The translations under genes and the position numbers were made by a program. Under the pieces are notes generated by a model. That model saw only the letters and a program-made list of their open reading frames with translations. It searched no databases and was not told the origin of the DNA. Below, piece by piece: positions 11,629 to 24,810 of a stretch of DNA of 64,000 bases. The stretch is from Sapria himalayana. Its lineage: Eukaryota > Streptophyta > Magnoliopsida > Malpighiales > Rafflesiaceae. The DNA is taken from assembly GCA_029783825.1 (NCBI GenBank), contig JAREIK010002624.1, positions 111,877 through 175,876 on the forward strand, read 5' to 3'. Position 1 is the stretch's first letter. Every line of letters begins with the position of its first letter.

Positions 11629-12570
11629 ATTGATTTAGTTAGAGAATTTTATCTAGAAAATTTAAGCTAGAGATCAATCCCTAGCTAATTTGCAACTATT
11701 TAGCTTGGGAAAAGCAAGGGAATGATGATTTTTTATGAAAAAGATAACAATAGATTAGCGAGGGAAAATTTTTCGAAAATTACACTAAAGAAAAGCGGGG
11801 GATTTAGTGATGGATTTAGCAACAAATTAGCCACAGAAAATTTTTGTATAATTCCACTAAAGAATAGTGGGGATTTTTGCGATGAATTTAGCGACGGATT
11901 AGCGACAGAAAATTTTCGTAAATTCCACTAAAGAAAAGTAGGAATTTTAGCGACGGATTAGCAATGAAAAATTTTCGTAACTTCCACTCAAGAAAAGCAG
12001 AGATTTTAGTGACGGAAATTGCGATAGAATATTTCTAGCTAATAAAAGCCTAAAATTAGTGATGGATTTAGCGACAGATTTTCCCAAACTAATTTTTAGC
12101 AATGGATTTAGCGACTGAATTTCTCTTGCTAATAAAATCATTCATTTATCGACTGATTTAGCGATGAATTTTCCCTTTCTAATAAAATCTTTGATTTAGT
12201 GACGGATTTAGTGACAGATTTAGCGATAGACTTTCTCTTGCTAATAAAATTAGTAATTTAGCTACGGATTTAGCGATGGATTTTCTCTAGCTAATAAAAT
12301 ATATATTTTAGCTACGGATTTAGCAAGCGAATATTCCTAGCTAATAAAATCTATATATTAGTGATGGATTTAGTGATGGAATTTCCATAGAAAATAAAAG
12401 CCTTAATTTTGTGATGGATTTAGGGATGTAATTTCCCTAGCTAATAAAATTTGTAATTTAGGGACGGATTTTCTCGAGCTAATAAAATACATAATATAGC
12501 GGCAAATTTTCTCTAGTTTATAAAATCCGTAATTTAGCTATTGATTTAGCGATGGTATTTTTTTAGCCAA
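11629..12570. repeat. Left subterminal repeat region of the CACTA element
   Basis: Tandem and inverted copies of two short motifs, (T)TTAGCGAYGGATTT and TTCYCTAGCTAATAAAAT, recur roughly every 50-60 bp. Subterminal arrays of this type are the binding sites of the accessory CACTA protein. The open frames here (11722-11931 and 11947-12141) simply read through the motif copies and are not genes. Confidence 0.85.
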
Positions 12571-13516
12571 TATTTAATTATATAATTATTTTATTTATTA
12601 TTTGTTTTAATATTTTTTTTATTTTTGTTGATTAAATTTATGTTATTGATCTATAAATGAGCAATCCTTGAAACACACATTCTCGTAAAATCAAAAAAAA
12701 TTATATTATAAATGATTAATTTAAAATATATAAAAATACAAAAAAAATTATATTAATAAGGACTAAAATAACTATTTTTATGATGTATTAATTTTTTAAA
12801 AAATTATACAAAAAATTTTTCTTGAATTTATAATTAATATACTAAATAATTTAAATTAAAGTAACATTAAATAATTAATTCAATAAGTATAATAATTTTT
12901 TCGATAATTTAAAAAATAAATTAACATATATTAAAATTTCTACTAATTTAAGGCAAAACATATTTTTTTTATTGTTTATATATTTATTGTTTAATTAAAA
13001 TTATAATAAAAAATTGTAAGGTATTTGTTTTTATTTTTTACCTTGCTACATGCACATTAATTTTGTTGAAAAAAATTTTTTAGTGAATAAAATTAATGAG
13101 TATTTTTGTATTATATATATATATATTGTTTATTTAATGTTTAATAATTAAAAATATAAATATTATCCTAAAATATACATTCTCTCTCTCGACTTGATGC
13201 ATCTCTAACAGAACCAAATGCCTCATCATTCTACTATTATCTCTCGATGCTGATTCAACTAAAATTAATTCGAGGTTTTAGTTTTAATTTGTTATTGATT
13301 TTAGGTACATTCACCGATTATCTTGGATTGCTTAATTGACGGGTAAGCATCTTTATTCTATTTCTTTTGTTTCCGAAATTTGTCTTTAATCACCATACGG
13401 TACATTTGGATTTCGTATATAAACTTATTCGTATAAATGCTTCATGTATTTGTGATATAATGCATTGTCATTGTGTGGATTTTGATGGTGACCGTATACA
13501 AAAACAATATATAAAT
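12571..13516. other. CACTA 5' interior, AT-rich, with a possible untranslated exon
   Basis: Mostly A/T-rich non-coding DNA. Between 13305 and 13342 a GATTTTAG acceptor, 38 non-coding bases and a GTAAGC donor lie in order on the + strand. This is what an untranslated leader exon of the downstream transposase would look like. The support is weak, and the transposase start is more than 4 kb away. Confidence 0.3.
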
Positions 13517-13720
13517 AGTATATATACTTAGGTTTGCTGACTTGATATCTACAAAAATAGTATACATCAATATGAATGTGTATTTTATACATAACTAGTA
13601 TACATACTTAGGTATGTTGACTTGATATCTACAAAAATAGTATACATCAATATCCATGTGTATTTTAAACATAACTAGTATACATACTTAGGTATCCCGA
13701 CTTGATATCTACAAAAAATA
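13517..13720. repeat. 80-bp tandem repeat, about 2.5 copies
   Basis: CTTGATATCTACAAAAATAG starts at 13541 and again at 13621, and a close variant starts at 13701, each exactly 80 bp apart. The intervening ATAGTATACATCAATAT and ATAACTAGTATACATACTTA blocks are shared. The copies are very similar, so the duplication is relatively recent. It lies inside the CACTA element. Confidence 0.85.
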
Positions 13721-15779
13721 TTCAAAAATGAGTAATGATTAATTCAAAAATAAAATAAAATAAAATAAATATAATAAAATAGATAAAATAAATAAAATGA
13801 ATAAAATAAATACAATAATAATTTAGCATTTCAAATTAAATTAAATTGGTTATACTTGATTGAACCAGTTTGAACTATTCTACCAACTTCTAGAAAACTC
13901 AATAATATTCACACATGTAATTGAAAATAATTGAGCAAGAGTTTCTCAATTCACTTGGAAATGTTCTCATGATATGTGTTGTTGTGTGCTAGGAACCCCA
14001 AATCACTTTTTTATGGGCAAGATTCCAAGTTTTTAAATTTTTGATGCAACATTTAGTAAACCAACACATAGCTTTCACATGTCAAGTCAATCCTTGGCAC
14101 GTATACACAACATCATATAACAAGCACACTTTCAAGCACTTGGATTAATGCACGAGAACACATAGTAAGCACATAATCAATACTTATCACTCATGTAAGC
14201 CAAGACATGGAAATCATACATACTAACATATGATATTCATGCAAGTAAGAATGTGATAAGCTTGTAAGTCAACATATGATATAAAAATAATTATTCTTTT
14301 TAATTTTTTCATAGATTTTATTGTAATTTTTTTACATGATTCATTTATATTCTTATGGTTGCACTTATCTTTATCAAAGATTATCATGGTGTGTGTGTGT
14401 GTAAAAATTTATATTTACCATGCATATAACATTTTGTAAATTAAATTTATCTCAAAATTATCTCAAACATAATAACTTAATATTTATGTTTCTTGAAATA
14501 AAACACTTATATTTCTAATAATTTCAATATTCCTTCAATAGATGTCTCGTAGTGTGTGATTCCTTGTGATCTCTCTCGTGTTAGTGATGAGTGGACTTGT
14601 TGAATCAAGTTTAGTAATATTAAAATAATGATTTCATACAAATATAATAAGATCAACATATAGTAATGTGTCATGAACATTCAAGCTAAGATAGTATAAA
14701 ATATATGAACCAAACTTTTTTGTACATAATTACTATCAAGAATAATATTTTAAAAAACAAATAGCATGGTAATGATAATTTGAACCAACAACATGGTAGA
14801 TTGATAGGAAAAAAGTATATTATTTTAAATCTATTATATCTTTGATTTAGATAGAGGATATAAAACTATTAAAAATATTTAGACATTTTTAATGTTAATA
14901 ATCCCCACAATGTCATGCAACACAATATATTTTTTTTCTACCAAAAAATGTTTTATCAACTTCAATTTATGATTTTAGCTATAACAATGTAGTTTATTAT
15001 TACTCTAACAATTCAACTTCTATCAAATTTATATTAACTATAATTTATACCATTAATAACTATGGATTATGAAGAGTTTGGGCATCTCTGTAACGTTGAT
15101 AAATTTCATGCCATACAAGAGTATTATCCTTACAACAACATTCGTTAGGACACCCTTTTTCCTGCCATGTTAATAACATCTTCTTTTAACACTCAGTAAT
15201 TTACAGTGCTGCAATATGTTTATTTTAAACAATTTAAAAAACTAATAAATAAGAGTAGTAATTGTTAGTAGAATGTTGTAGTTATTAGTTGAGTACCATA
15301 ACTATTAATTGTAACCTACAAGCTTGAATCTAAGTTTCATGTTTCACAAAATTTGTGGCAGATGTATCGTGAAATAAGTAATAAAGAATATAAGAAAATA
15401 TGAGAAGTATTATGGAAATGTATGTATCATTAATGAACATTAATTTATAGTACTAGCGAATATATGTGAGTACTATTTAATAGTTTAATATGATATAAAC
15501 ATATTTACAAATTATTTTTTAGTCTATAACATATATTATTAAATATTATTTCATATCTTAATAAAATAAATATAAATTAATATAATTTCAAGAACATAAA
15601 TACAATATAATAAAAAAAATAGTAACATATCATAAAAATACAGCAAAATGAATTATAAAGAACATTATAAGTTGTAAATAAAAATAAAAATTTCAAAACT
15701 ATTAAGAATTATATTGTATTTTTATATATTTTTTTTGAGAGAGTAGGATAAGATGATTCATAAATATAATTTTTTATAA
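13721..15779. other. Non-coding CACTA interior
   Basis: About 2 kb with no gene-like frame. It begins with an imperfect (AAAAT)n run at about 13750-13815 and contains a short (GT) run near 14391. Between 13850 and 14300 the base composition is more balanced, but all frames are interrupted. I recognise nothing there. Confidence 0.45.
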
Positions 15780-16870
15780 CTATATATATTATATGTATAC
15801 TAACATATAACTAAACATAATTTTATATTCTTAATGTATAACCTATATTTAAATATATAATTAACAACATATATTTAATATATATTTTTATATATTAGTA
15901 TAAAAAATGTATTTTAGTATATCCATACTTATACATAACTATATGTATAAATATATGAAATTATATGAACAAATATATATACAAACATGTATAAATATAA
16001 GTTTAACTATACGTGTAACTATATGTATAATCACATGTAACTATATTTATAATTACATGTATAATAACATACAAGATCATATTTAATTATATGTGTATAA
16101 CTATATATAAATATTTGTAAAACTAAATAAAACTTAATATAATTAAATATAATTATATTTTTAACGATTTATACATATATGTAAATATATATATTTGTTT
16201 ATAACATTGTATATATTTATGTATAAATAAATTTAAATACTCGTATGAATATATATATATATATATATATATTTAACGATATATAAGATATTATAACTAT
16301 ATATATTATATGTATACTAACATATAACTATAAATAATTCTATCTTACTATATGTATAACTATAAAAACTTTATATATAACTATATTTAAATATATAATT
16401 AACAACATTTATTTAAAATACATTTTTATATATAAGTATAAAAAATGTATTTTAGTATAACCACACATATACATAACTATATGTATAAATATATGAAATT
16501 ATATGAACAAATATGTATACATACATGTATAAAAATAAGTTTAACTACACGTGTAACTATATTTATAACTACATGTAACAATATTTGTAATTATATGTAT
16601 AAAAACATACAATACAATGTTTAACTATATGTGTATAACTATATATAGATATTTTTATAACTATGAATAACTCTATATAAATAAATATAACATTATTTTT
16701 TAATTATGTATACATATATGTAAATCTATATAATTGTTTATAACTTTGTATAAATTTATTTATATTTACTTATAACTACTTATATGCATATATCTATATA
16801 TAAATATATGTTTAACTATATGTAACTATTTATAACAACATTTACTATATATCCTAACATATAATTATAT
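15780..16870. repeat. AT-rich satellite inside the CACTA element, period about 517 bp
   Basis: Two tandem copies of the family seen at 602-1560: ATATGTATAC of the unit start lies at 15791 and 16308, 517 bp apart. Shared blocks with the copies outside the element include TATAATTAACAACAT, ATATATGAAATTATATGAAC and a TTTGTTTATAACATTGTATA-like block. The family therefore occurs both inside and outside the transposon. Confidence 0.75.
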
Positions 16871-17142
16871 ATGGGATAATATTAATTGTTGAACTAATTT
16901 GTAATTAAATGACATAATATATAATATCAATAATATGTAAGCACTTAGAATGAGTGTCTTTTGATTAGGCTCATATATGGTATAATACAAATAAGGGTCG
17001 TACTCTTACCTAATCCCATCCCTTGGGCCTCAAGCTCAAATATGAACTTATGTATGACAAAAGATGTTATATTTGATAGGTTTATACAGAAGAAAATTTA
17101 TTTTCTTTTATATAATTTTTCATTCTAACACTGCACTTTCAA

Positions 17143-17490
17143 TGTGTCTCTCTCTCTCCCTCTCTAATTCTTCTAGTCACTCTATTCCTCTTTTTCTTTA
17201 TATGTCACTCTCTCTCTTGTAATTATCTTTCTTCCTCTCCTTTCTTGCTTGTTTTTTCTCTCTCTCTCTCTCTCTCTCCCTCTCTCTCCCTCTCTCTCCC
17301 TCTCTCTCCCTCTCTCTCCCTCTCTCTCCATCTTTCTCTCTCTTCCTCTCTCTCTCTTTCCCTCTCTCCCTTTCACTATATCTCTCCCCCCTCTTTTTTC
17401 TTCTCTCTCCCTCCATCTTCCCATTTCGCTGCCCCTCTCTCTCTCTCTCCACCTTATATATATATATATATATCTCTCTCTCTCTCCTCC
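17143..17490. repeat. Polypyrimidine CT / CTCTCTCCC tract upstream of the tnp2 relic
   Basis: About 350 bp almost entirely of C and T on the + strand. It includes tandem CTCTCTCC units at about 17270-17330 and a TA run near 17455-17472. It starts some 0.6 kb upstream of the transposase start. Such tracts occur in plant 5' leaders and promoters, but no function can be shown here. The open frames on both strands are compositional. Confidence 0.8.
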
Positions 17491-17775
17491 TTCAAACATT
17501 AAATGTCTTTTTTTTGCTTCCTTTCTTGTGTATTATCATACTTTGCACCCTTTATCTAGTATACTTGTGATATCTATTTATTTTTATCGTGGTAAAAATT
17601 ACTTTATCTATTAATGTAGATTCTGCAAATGCATTGTCTCAATATTCACGAAATTTAATTTTTAAATATTCATCTGTAAGTAATTTTATTTAATAATTTG
17701 TATATTTTGAATTAATAGAATGTTTTATATATAATAATGATTGGGCATTATCTTTTGTAAATAAAACAAGGTAAA

Positions 17776-20700
17776 ATGAGCTTAGATCGTCAGTTGATGT
17801 ACAGAAGGGTTATTAATGGATTTTTGAATAAAGAATTTTTGACCAGGCTTGAAACATTCATCAATTTTTCATGTAGTAATTTGATATTGATGGATGGTAA
17901 AAAAATTAAGTGTCCATGTAATCATCGCAAGTGTCAGAATATTTTTTTTCGTGATGCAAATATTTTAAGATATCATTTGGCCAAATATGGCTTTGAGTCA
18001 AATTATGTTGTTTGGATTTATCATGAGAAAAATACAATGTCTCTGAATATTGACCAAAATGAGGGTATTGAATCATTTTCTTGTGGTGAAGAATCATCAA
18101 ACACATACCATAGAATGATCATGGAAGCTGTTGGTATTTGCTTCAATATGGATTACATCGATGAACCGCCTAATCCTAAAGCTCAGAAATTGTAAGAAAT
18201 GCTTAAAGCTCCTGATTAAGAGTTGTGCCTTGGTTGTAAAACACATTCGCAATTGTCACTTATAGCTCGACTAATAAGCATTATGTCAGAAAATCATATG
18301 TCTGAGAAATTATTTGATCAGGTGATAGAACTGATGAAGAAGATTGTTTCGGATAATAATTGGATCACTAACAACTTTAAACACTAAGAAGTTACTACGA
18401 GGAATGAGTTAACCACTAGAAAAAATTCATTATTATTTAAATGGATGCATGTTATATTGGGGCGGTGATAGTGATTTAATTAGCTATAAGTTTTGTGACA
18501 TCCTCAATTTAGGAAGACATCTTGTGTTGTAGATACACGACAAAAATTGAAGGTTGTCCTTAAGAAGATGTATTATTTTCCATTAATTCCTCGATTATAA
18601 AGACTATATGCATCAAATACTACTACAAATGAAATGAGGTGGTATTCTGAGCATGAGGTTGAAGAAGAGGTAACATGTCATTCATCTAATTCACCTGCTT
18701 GGAAGCATTTTAATTATATACATCATGATTTTGCAGCAGAAAGTAAAAATGTGAGATTGGGTCTCTACAATGATGGATTTCAGCAATTTGTGAAATCTAG
18801 ACAATAGTATTCATCATGGCCAGTGATAGTGACACCTTATAATGTGCCTTCATGGTTGTGTTTGAAGGAGTAATATATGTTTTTGTTAATATTGGTTCCA
18901 AGGCCAAAAAGTTCGAAAGACATGCTGAATGTTTTTTTACAGCCTCTTATTGCAGAGTTAAATCATTTATGGGATGTTGGTGTGAATACGTATCATATCT
19001 CTAAGAAGAAAAATTTCATTATGCGGGCAGCCCTTATGTGGATGGTAAGTGACTTTTCTACATATTCAATGATTCATGGGTGGAGTACTGTATGACGATT
19101 TGCATACCAATATTGCATGAAAAATTCGGATGCATTTACACTCAAATTTAGTGGTAAATAGTCATGGTTAGATAACCATCATAAGTTTCTATCTACGAAT
19201 CATCCATTTTGAAGAAATAGAACTGTATTTCGAAAAAATAAATCTATAATGACAGTTTCACCGGTAGTTTGTTTAGGAGATGGTATTATTACAGAGATTC
19301 ATAGTTTGGGGTTGAAGAATGTAACTAAAAAGGATGCTACTGGAAGTAATGGACCAATATGCAAATTATTTGGCTGGAGGAAATGTAGTAAAATTTGGGA
19401 CTTGCCCTGTTAGAAGTCCAATTTAATTCATCATAACTTAGATGTAATACATATTGAAAAAAATATTTTTGACAATGTTTTTAACACTGTCCTTAATGTA
19501 GATGGAAAAATAAAAGACACTTTAACATCAAGACAAGAGCTAAATGATTATTATCGGCGTCCTGAATTGAAACTGAATGAGGAAACAAGAAAATTTTTTA
19601 AAGCTTGCTACACACTTGATAAGAAGGCAAGCCATATATTGTGTGAATGGGTTAAATATTTTAAATTTTCTGATGGATATGTGTCAAATATGGGTAGATG
19701 CATGGATATAAAGAATATTAAGTTATTTGGAATGAAAAGTCATGACTGTCATGTATTTATGCAGAGATTAATACCAATTGCATTCCGTGAATTACTTCCA
19801 CTAAGTGTTTGGAAGGTCCTTATAGAACTTAGTTTGTTTTTCAAATAGCTAAATGCAACCACAATCAAAATAGATGACATGGTGAGGCTGGAGAATGACA
19901 TTCCACTTATTATTTATAAGCTTGCACGGATATTCCCACCGAGTTTTTTTGACTCAATGGAGCATTTGCCAGTCCATTTGGCATATGAAGCAAGGATTGC
20001 TGGGCTAATGCAATTTAGGTGGATGTATCCTTTTAAGAGGTAAATACATATAATTTACTGTGATTTATGATTTCATACTTTAAGTAAAATTGTAATTTAA
20101 CCAAATTGAAATCTAACAGTGGGGTTGTAGGTATCTTCGTAAGTTGAAATTGAATGTGATAAACAAGGAAAAAGTTGAAGGTTCAATTTGCAATGCATAT
20201 TTAGTAGAAGAACCATCATCATTTTGTTCTTATTATTTTGACGATCATGTTAATACAAAGAATAGAAATGTGCCGATGAATTATGAAGGTCATTTGATGG
20301 TAAAAGATGATTCTGTAGACAAACTATCTATCTTCTAGCACCCTGGAAGAGCATTTGGAAAAGAAATGAAAAGATATATGATAGATGAAGAGTACAAAGC
20401 AACCCGGAGCTAAGTTTTACTTAATTGTTATGAGGTTGCACCTACATTGAGTATGTATACACAAAATGATTGTAGGTTTAATCATAGTTTAATTTTATCT
20501 TTAATAGGAATTATTAAAAATTTATATACATTTTTTTCTCTCTTTTTATATTTGTGCAGTAGTTATGTTGAGTAGTTAAGATATAGACAACCAGCAATTT
20601 CCAGCAATTATGTTGATTATATACTAGAATGTGAATTTGTCAATTTGTTCAAAAATTATGTGAGAATTATTAAGTTTTAAATTTTTGAATTATTTAATTT

Positions 20701-21479
20701 CTTATTATCTTTTATTTGTTAATAACAATTTTTTAATTTATGTCATAGGCAATTGATCATTCAAATGTAGATTCAAATATTTTTATTCAGAATCTAAGTA
20801 AATGCCCGTTTAGATATGTGACAACATATCTAGGGTATTTTGTTAATGGATATAAATTTTATACAACCGGGTAGGGTTCTTCTAAAATAATATGAATAGT
20901 GGTGTATGCATTAAAGGCGCAGGATATAGTGTAGATGAGATTGATTATTATGATCAACTCAAAGAAGTTATTGAGTTGGAGTATCCTGGACTCGAAAATA
21001 ATAGGATTGTATTATTTAAGTGCGAGTGGTTTGATCCTACATGAAATGTGGGCACAAAGATTTATTCGGATTATAAGCTAGTGGATGTTAAATATAAATG
21101 TATATATAATCGATATGAGCCATTTATTATGGTAGTTCAAGCCACTCAAGTATATTATTATACATATCCGAGTTTATCTTGTGATAAGAGTGATTTGTGG
21201 GTGATTTGCAAAATCAAAGCACGATCAAAATTTGAAGTAACAACATCACAAGAAAGAAGTGCAGACATAGATATTTCACCAGCATTCCAGGAAGATGACA
21301 TAAATAATATTGAACCTGCGAATGTAGATGAAGATCTAGAAAATTTATGTGACTCAAATGGTGACATAATAGAAATTAAAGATGATCAATTTCTATCTGA
21401 AGATAAGTTCGAACTTTTATCGGAATCAGATGAAATATTAGAAGATCTATTAAAGGAGGATAGTGATGCTGATAATTAA
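17776..21479 (+). pseudogene. Decayed TNP2-like CACTA transposase
   Basis: The protein family cuts CACTA elements out of DNA by binding their termini. Pieces appear in the family order. The Transpos_assoc domain is at 17776-18195 (PCNHRKC, WIYHE). Next come the GCKTHSQLS region at 18220-18300, CMLYWGGDSDLIS at about 18450, and the tnp2 catalytic region from 18570 (RLYAS, WKHF, TPYNVPSW, FLQPLIAEL, AALMW). HHNLDVIHIEKN lies near 19430, ACYTLDKKA near 19605 and FGMKSHDCHVFMQRLIP at about 19728. The DUF4218-like part HLPVHLAYEARIAG follows, then a DUF4216-like end (GAGYSVDEIDYY, VLFKCEWFDPT, YEPFIMVVQATQVYY). Stops interrupt it at 18193, 18217, 18385, 18598, 18805 and 18871 and further on, and at least one frameshift lies near 18440. 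One 91-bp intron is still recognisable. The acidic tail ends at the TAA at 21477. It is clearly non-functional but moderately old, since the motifs are still easy to read. Confidence 0.88.
20040..20130 (+). other. Intron preserved in the tnp2-like pseudogene
   Basis: GTAAATA at 20040 and TTGTAG ending at 20130 bracket 91 AT-rich bases. Joining the flanks restores the family sequence MYPFKRYLRKLK in frame. The presence of the intron shows that this copy was not derived from a spliced transcript. Confidence 0.7.
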
Positions 21480-21619
21480 ATTATTATATTTTTATTTTTA
21501 TATTAAACTATAAAAGACTTTTTATAATTTGTTGAAATATATCGGTGTGTTTTATCACAAAATGTAGGCTTGTTCATCATATCTCTATTGTTTGTTCTAT
21601 ATTTTATTTTGTACAACAG

Positions 21620-23640
21620 ATGATGCCTAAAAAAAGTGGCTGTGGTGGAGGTGAACATGGACACAGAAATGAACCAAATTTATCTAGTATGCTATATTAT
21701 GTTGCATAATCAGTACCATCTCATAGCCACCATATCCAGATATCAACATCACAATCACCATCTCCATTTCTATCATCATCACCATCATTGAGACCTCTAT
21801 TATCACCTTTATCAGATGTAAGCCCACCACCGATTTTCCTTTCTGCACACACTTTTGATCCATCTCTATCTACTAGACCATATTTTACACCGATTATTTC
21901 CCCATTTACAATACCAACGACATCATCAAATGTTGTGCCTTCCTCTATAGTAAGTGCAAAGTTAGAAATTGAGATTGTGGATGAGAGGTAAAAGAAATAT
22001 GTAAAAATGACTTGAAAAAAAATTTCGCTGTTACTCTTTGTGGTTTTTTTATATTGTTATGATTCGCTTGTTTTCTATGTTATTAATTTATTTGTATAGT
22101 TTTATTTCATCTCACAAGTATTCGACTATAATTATAAAGTCTTTCAAGAAAATGGCTGATTCTAAATCATTCTTCTGGAACAAAGTTTTAGATTTGGCAA
22201 AGGAGTCCTATTTTAATGATTTTCTAGTAAAAATAAATACGAAAGTATTGAAAAATAATAATCAAATTATTTATCTATTATGTTGGTTATTATTCAAGCA
22301 ATAAATAATTATGTTCTTGTTGTTAATATAAATTCTTTTGTGATTTTTTTATATATAGAATTAGTGCACATGGGCATCTAAATTTGATGGAAAGATAAAG
22401 TCATTATGAGAGATCAAAGATGCTCAACGATATTCTGATTTTGTCCAAAAATTGAAGAATATGAAAGAAATGCCTGATTTTATATCCGAGGATGGCTAGT
22501 CCGAGTGGCTTATGTATTGGGAGGATTCAGATGTGATGAAAAAATCAGATATTGCCCGCAAAAATCGATGAAGAAAGGTAGCTGGATTAGGTACAAGAAT
22601 TTATCGACACAACAGGTGGGTCAAAGTCGAGCATTGAGCATGCTCAAGATCTCATACAATTTTAAAATTGTAAACATTTATATATTTAGTGGTTGTCCTA
22701 ATAGTACAATAAATCAAATCTCTACATGGTTTTATTAATTTTGTTAAATTTTTTGATCATTTGTTTTTTAATGATTTAATAAAAATATATTCTAGTTTGG
22801 AGAATTGGGTCGGGATCAAAATGTTTATCAAATTTTCAAGAAGATGCATGGGAAGAAAGTGGATGGTTAGTTTGTTGACAACAAATCTCAGATGATTTCT
22901 GTAAGAACTTGTTATATTAATAAAATTTTATAATACTACACTAAATTTATAAAATTGTTTAGATTGCAAAATATTTATTTTATTTTTGTATATCTAGAAT
23001 AGTTTTTTTCTCTATTTTATCTCGGGACCTAATGGAAGAACGTGTGACAGCTGCTCATCAACAAGTTGAGGGTTCTATGGATTTTCAACCAAGTGACTAT
23101 GATCCTATTTATTTAGAGACCATAGGAGGTCGTAAGAAGCAACGAGTGTATGGAATCGGCTCAAAGGGAGTGTCATTTTGTTGTAGCAGTCGTGCTTCTA
23201 ATTCATCTATCTCAACAATAGTTGATGAGGTGGTCGAACAAAAAATAATGGAAACAAATGAACGTATTGTAGTTATGGAGACTAAAATAAAAAAAAGGAT
23301 CAGAATATATCTCATTTAAAGAAATAAATATATGAAATTAACGAATATAATGATGAGCAGTATACTAATTTGATAGAAGAAAAGAAAGAAATTAAAGAAA
23401 TGAATGATGAGATGAAATGAATTAAGATTGTAATGCAACAACAGATGTACTATATGGAGTCACAGCGGCATTGGCACAACAAATAGTATTCGGAGATCCA
23501 GCTACAAAACCTCACAAGACAGTAGATGTCCTATATGAAGTCATAGTTAGTGGCATTGGCACAACAGATAGCATTCCGAGATCCAGCTTCAAAATATCGT
23601 AGGAGAGGCTAGCATTCCGTATAAATTATGAGGATGATTG
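21620..23640 (+). pseudogene. Decayed Transposase_24 (Ptta/En/Spm, TNPA/TNPD-type) gene
   Basis: This is the second CACTA gene, lying about 140 bp after the tnp2 relic on the same strand. The start MPKKSGCGGGEHG is followed by a Ser/Pro-rich part (21680-21990), as in relatives. Family pieces follow in shifting frames. MPDFISED, EWLMYWEDSDVMKKSDIARK and a GGSKSSIEHAQDLI-like segment lie at 22470-22655. FGELGRDQNVYQIFKKMHGK lies at 22797-22856. From 23032 comes MEERVTAAHQQVEG with YLETIGGRKKQRVYGIGS. Introns appear to separate these, but I could not fix their borders. Multiple stops (for example at 21707 and 22495) and frame changes make it a pseudogene. The family acts as the accessory DNA-binding factor of CACTA transposition. 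Confidence 0.72.
23445..23610 (+). repeat. 85-bp tandem duplication at the 3' end of the Transposase_24 relic
   Basis: GGCATTGGCACAACARATAG occurs at 23467 and 23552, 85 bp apart. It is followed in each case by an ATTCSGAGATCCAGCT block and preceded by similar CTATATGRAGTCA text. The second copy carries small insertions. Confidence 0.75.
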
Positions 23641-23984
23641 AGTATGAGAATTATTTCTGAACTATTATTTATTTTTTTCCATGTGTAGCAAATAATTATG
23701 TTATTTTTTGCAGGTTTCAAATTTTTTTATTCTATTTTTATTCTTGGCTTTTCCGATTAACCCTATTATGAATCATTGTAGGACACATTATGTGATACGA
23801 AAGAAAAAATTCTGACTCAAAGCATTCAGACATTACCACTGTCCTTCCAATGCTTGGGTCCCATTTTTACCAATTTCAACTTTATCAAAAAGAGGGCTAG
23901 CTTATATTATCTTTATTATTCTGAAAATATTTTATTTTTGTACTCTTTCTTTCTCCTAAACATAATTGCTAGATATCTTTTGTA

Positions 23985-24810
23985 ATTTTTTTGAAGCTGT
24001 AAGACAATCAAATTTAATTTGTATTTGTTTGTCTATAATATTTGTTTTTATACATCTGTGAATATATTTTTGTGTCTCTGAATTTTTTGGGTATAGTTTT
24101 AGCCTATTATAGGTATGTAAAAGCCTATTTTTAGCAGCGACAGCAGCGGTAGCGATGGCAGTGAGAGTGGCTGTAATGACAACAAATGTGGTATATACGT
24201 ACGTATATAGTTAGTATATTTGTACATATAATACTATAGTATTTTATATACATATATACTGAGTATATATAGTACTCAGTATATATGTACAAATAATACT
24301 GTAGTTTATATGTACATATACTATAGTAATATATGTACTAGTGAAATGCTAGTATATATGTACATATTTACTGCATCAATATATATTTATTAAAACATAG
24401 TCATTTATTTATTTATTTTGATTTGATTTGGTGGTTTGAATTCCATACATTTATCGTACCACATTGTTTCCCATAATAGGCTTGTATAAGTGAATATATA
24501 TTTCGATAAACATGATGCACCATGATTTAGATGCATTTTTGTAGTAGAAAGTTAGTGATCAGAGGAGCAGAGGGAGAGAAAGCAACGTCAAAGCATTAAT
24601 AGATTATACTTTATGCACAGTCGGTAGATACATTGATTAATAAGATGTAATATATTTTTTGTAATTTTTTTGTTTTAGTTATTTAAAATATTATATTAGA
24701 ATAAGTTATTAAATAATTTTTTTTGTTTAATTTAAAAGTTTCATTTATTATTTTTGTTTTTATAAAATTTAATTTTAAAATATTAAATTATTTAATTAAT
24801 TTTTTGTTTA
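23985..24810. repeat. Triplicated CACTA unit, copy A (about 0.82 kb)
   Basis: The unit begins near a CTGTAAGACAATCAAATTTA block. It then contains TTAGCCTATTATAGGTATGT, a GC-rich triplet tract (here only ~60 bp, 24135-24190), a palindromic TGTACATATA stretch, and a CATTGTTTCCCATA...GCTTGTATAAGTG segment. A GGAGAGAAAGCAACGTCAA...GTCGGTAGATACATTGA block and an AT-rich tail complete it. Copies B and C follow directly with the same order. Confidence 0.82.

Noticed and set aside
11722..12141. Short frames in the left CACTA subterminal region
   Set aside because: They are reads through subterminal motif copies, with repeated peptide words mirroring the DNA repeat.
17182..17614. Arg/Glu-rich minus frame and Ser/Leu/Pro-rich plus frames
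   Set aside because: They read the CT/GA tract and have no independent support.
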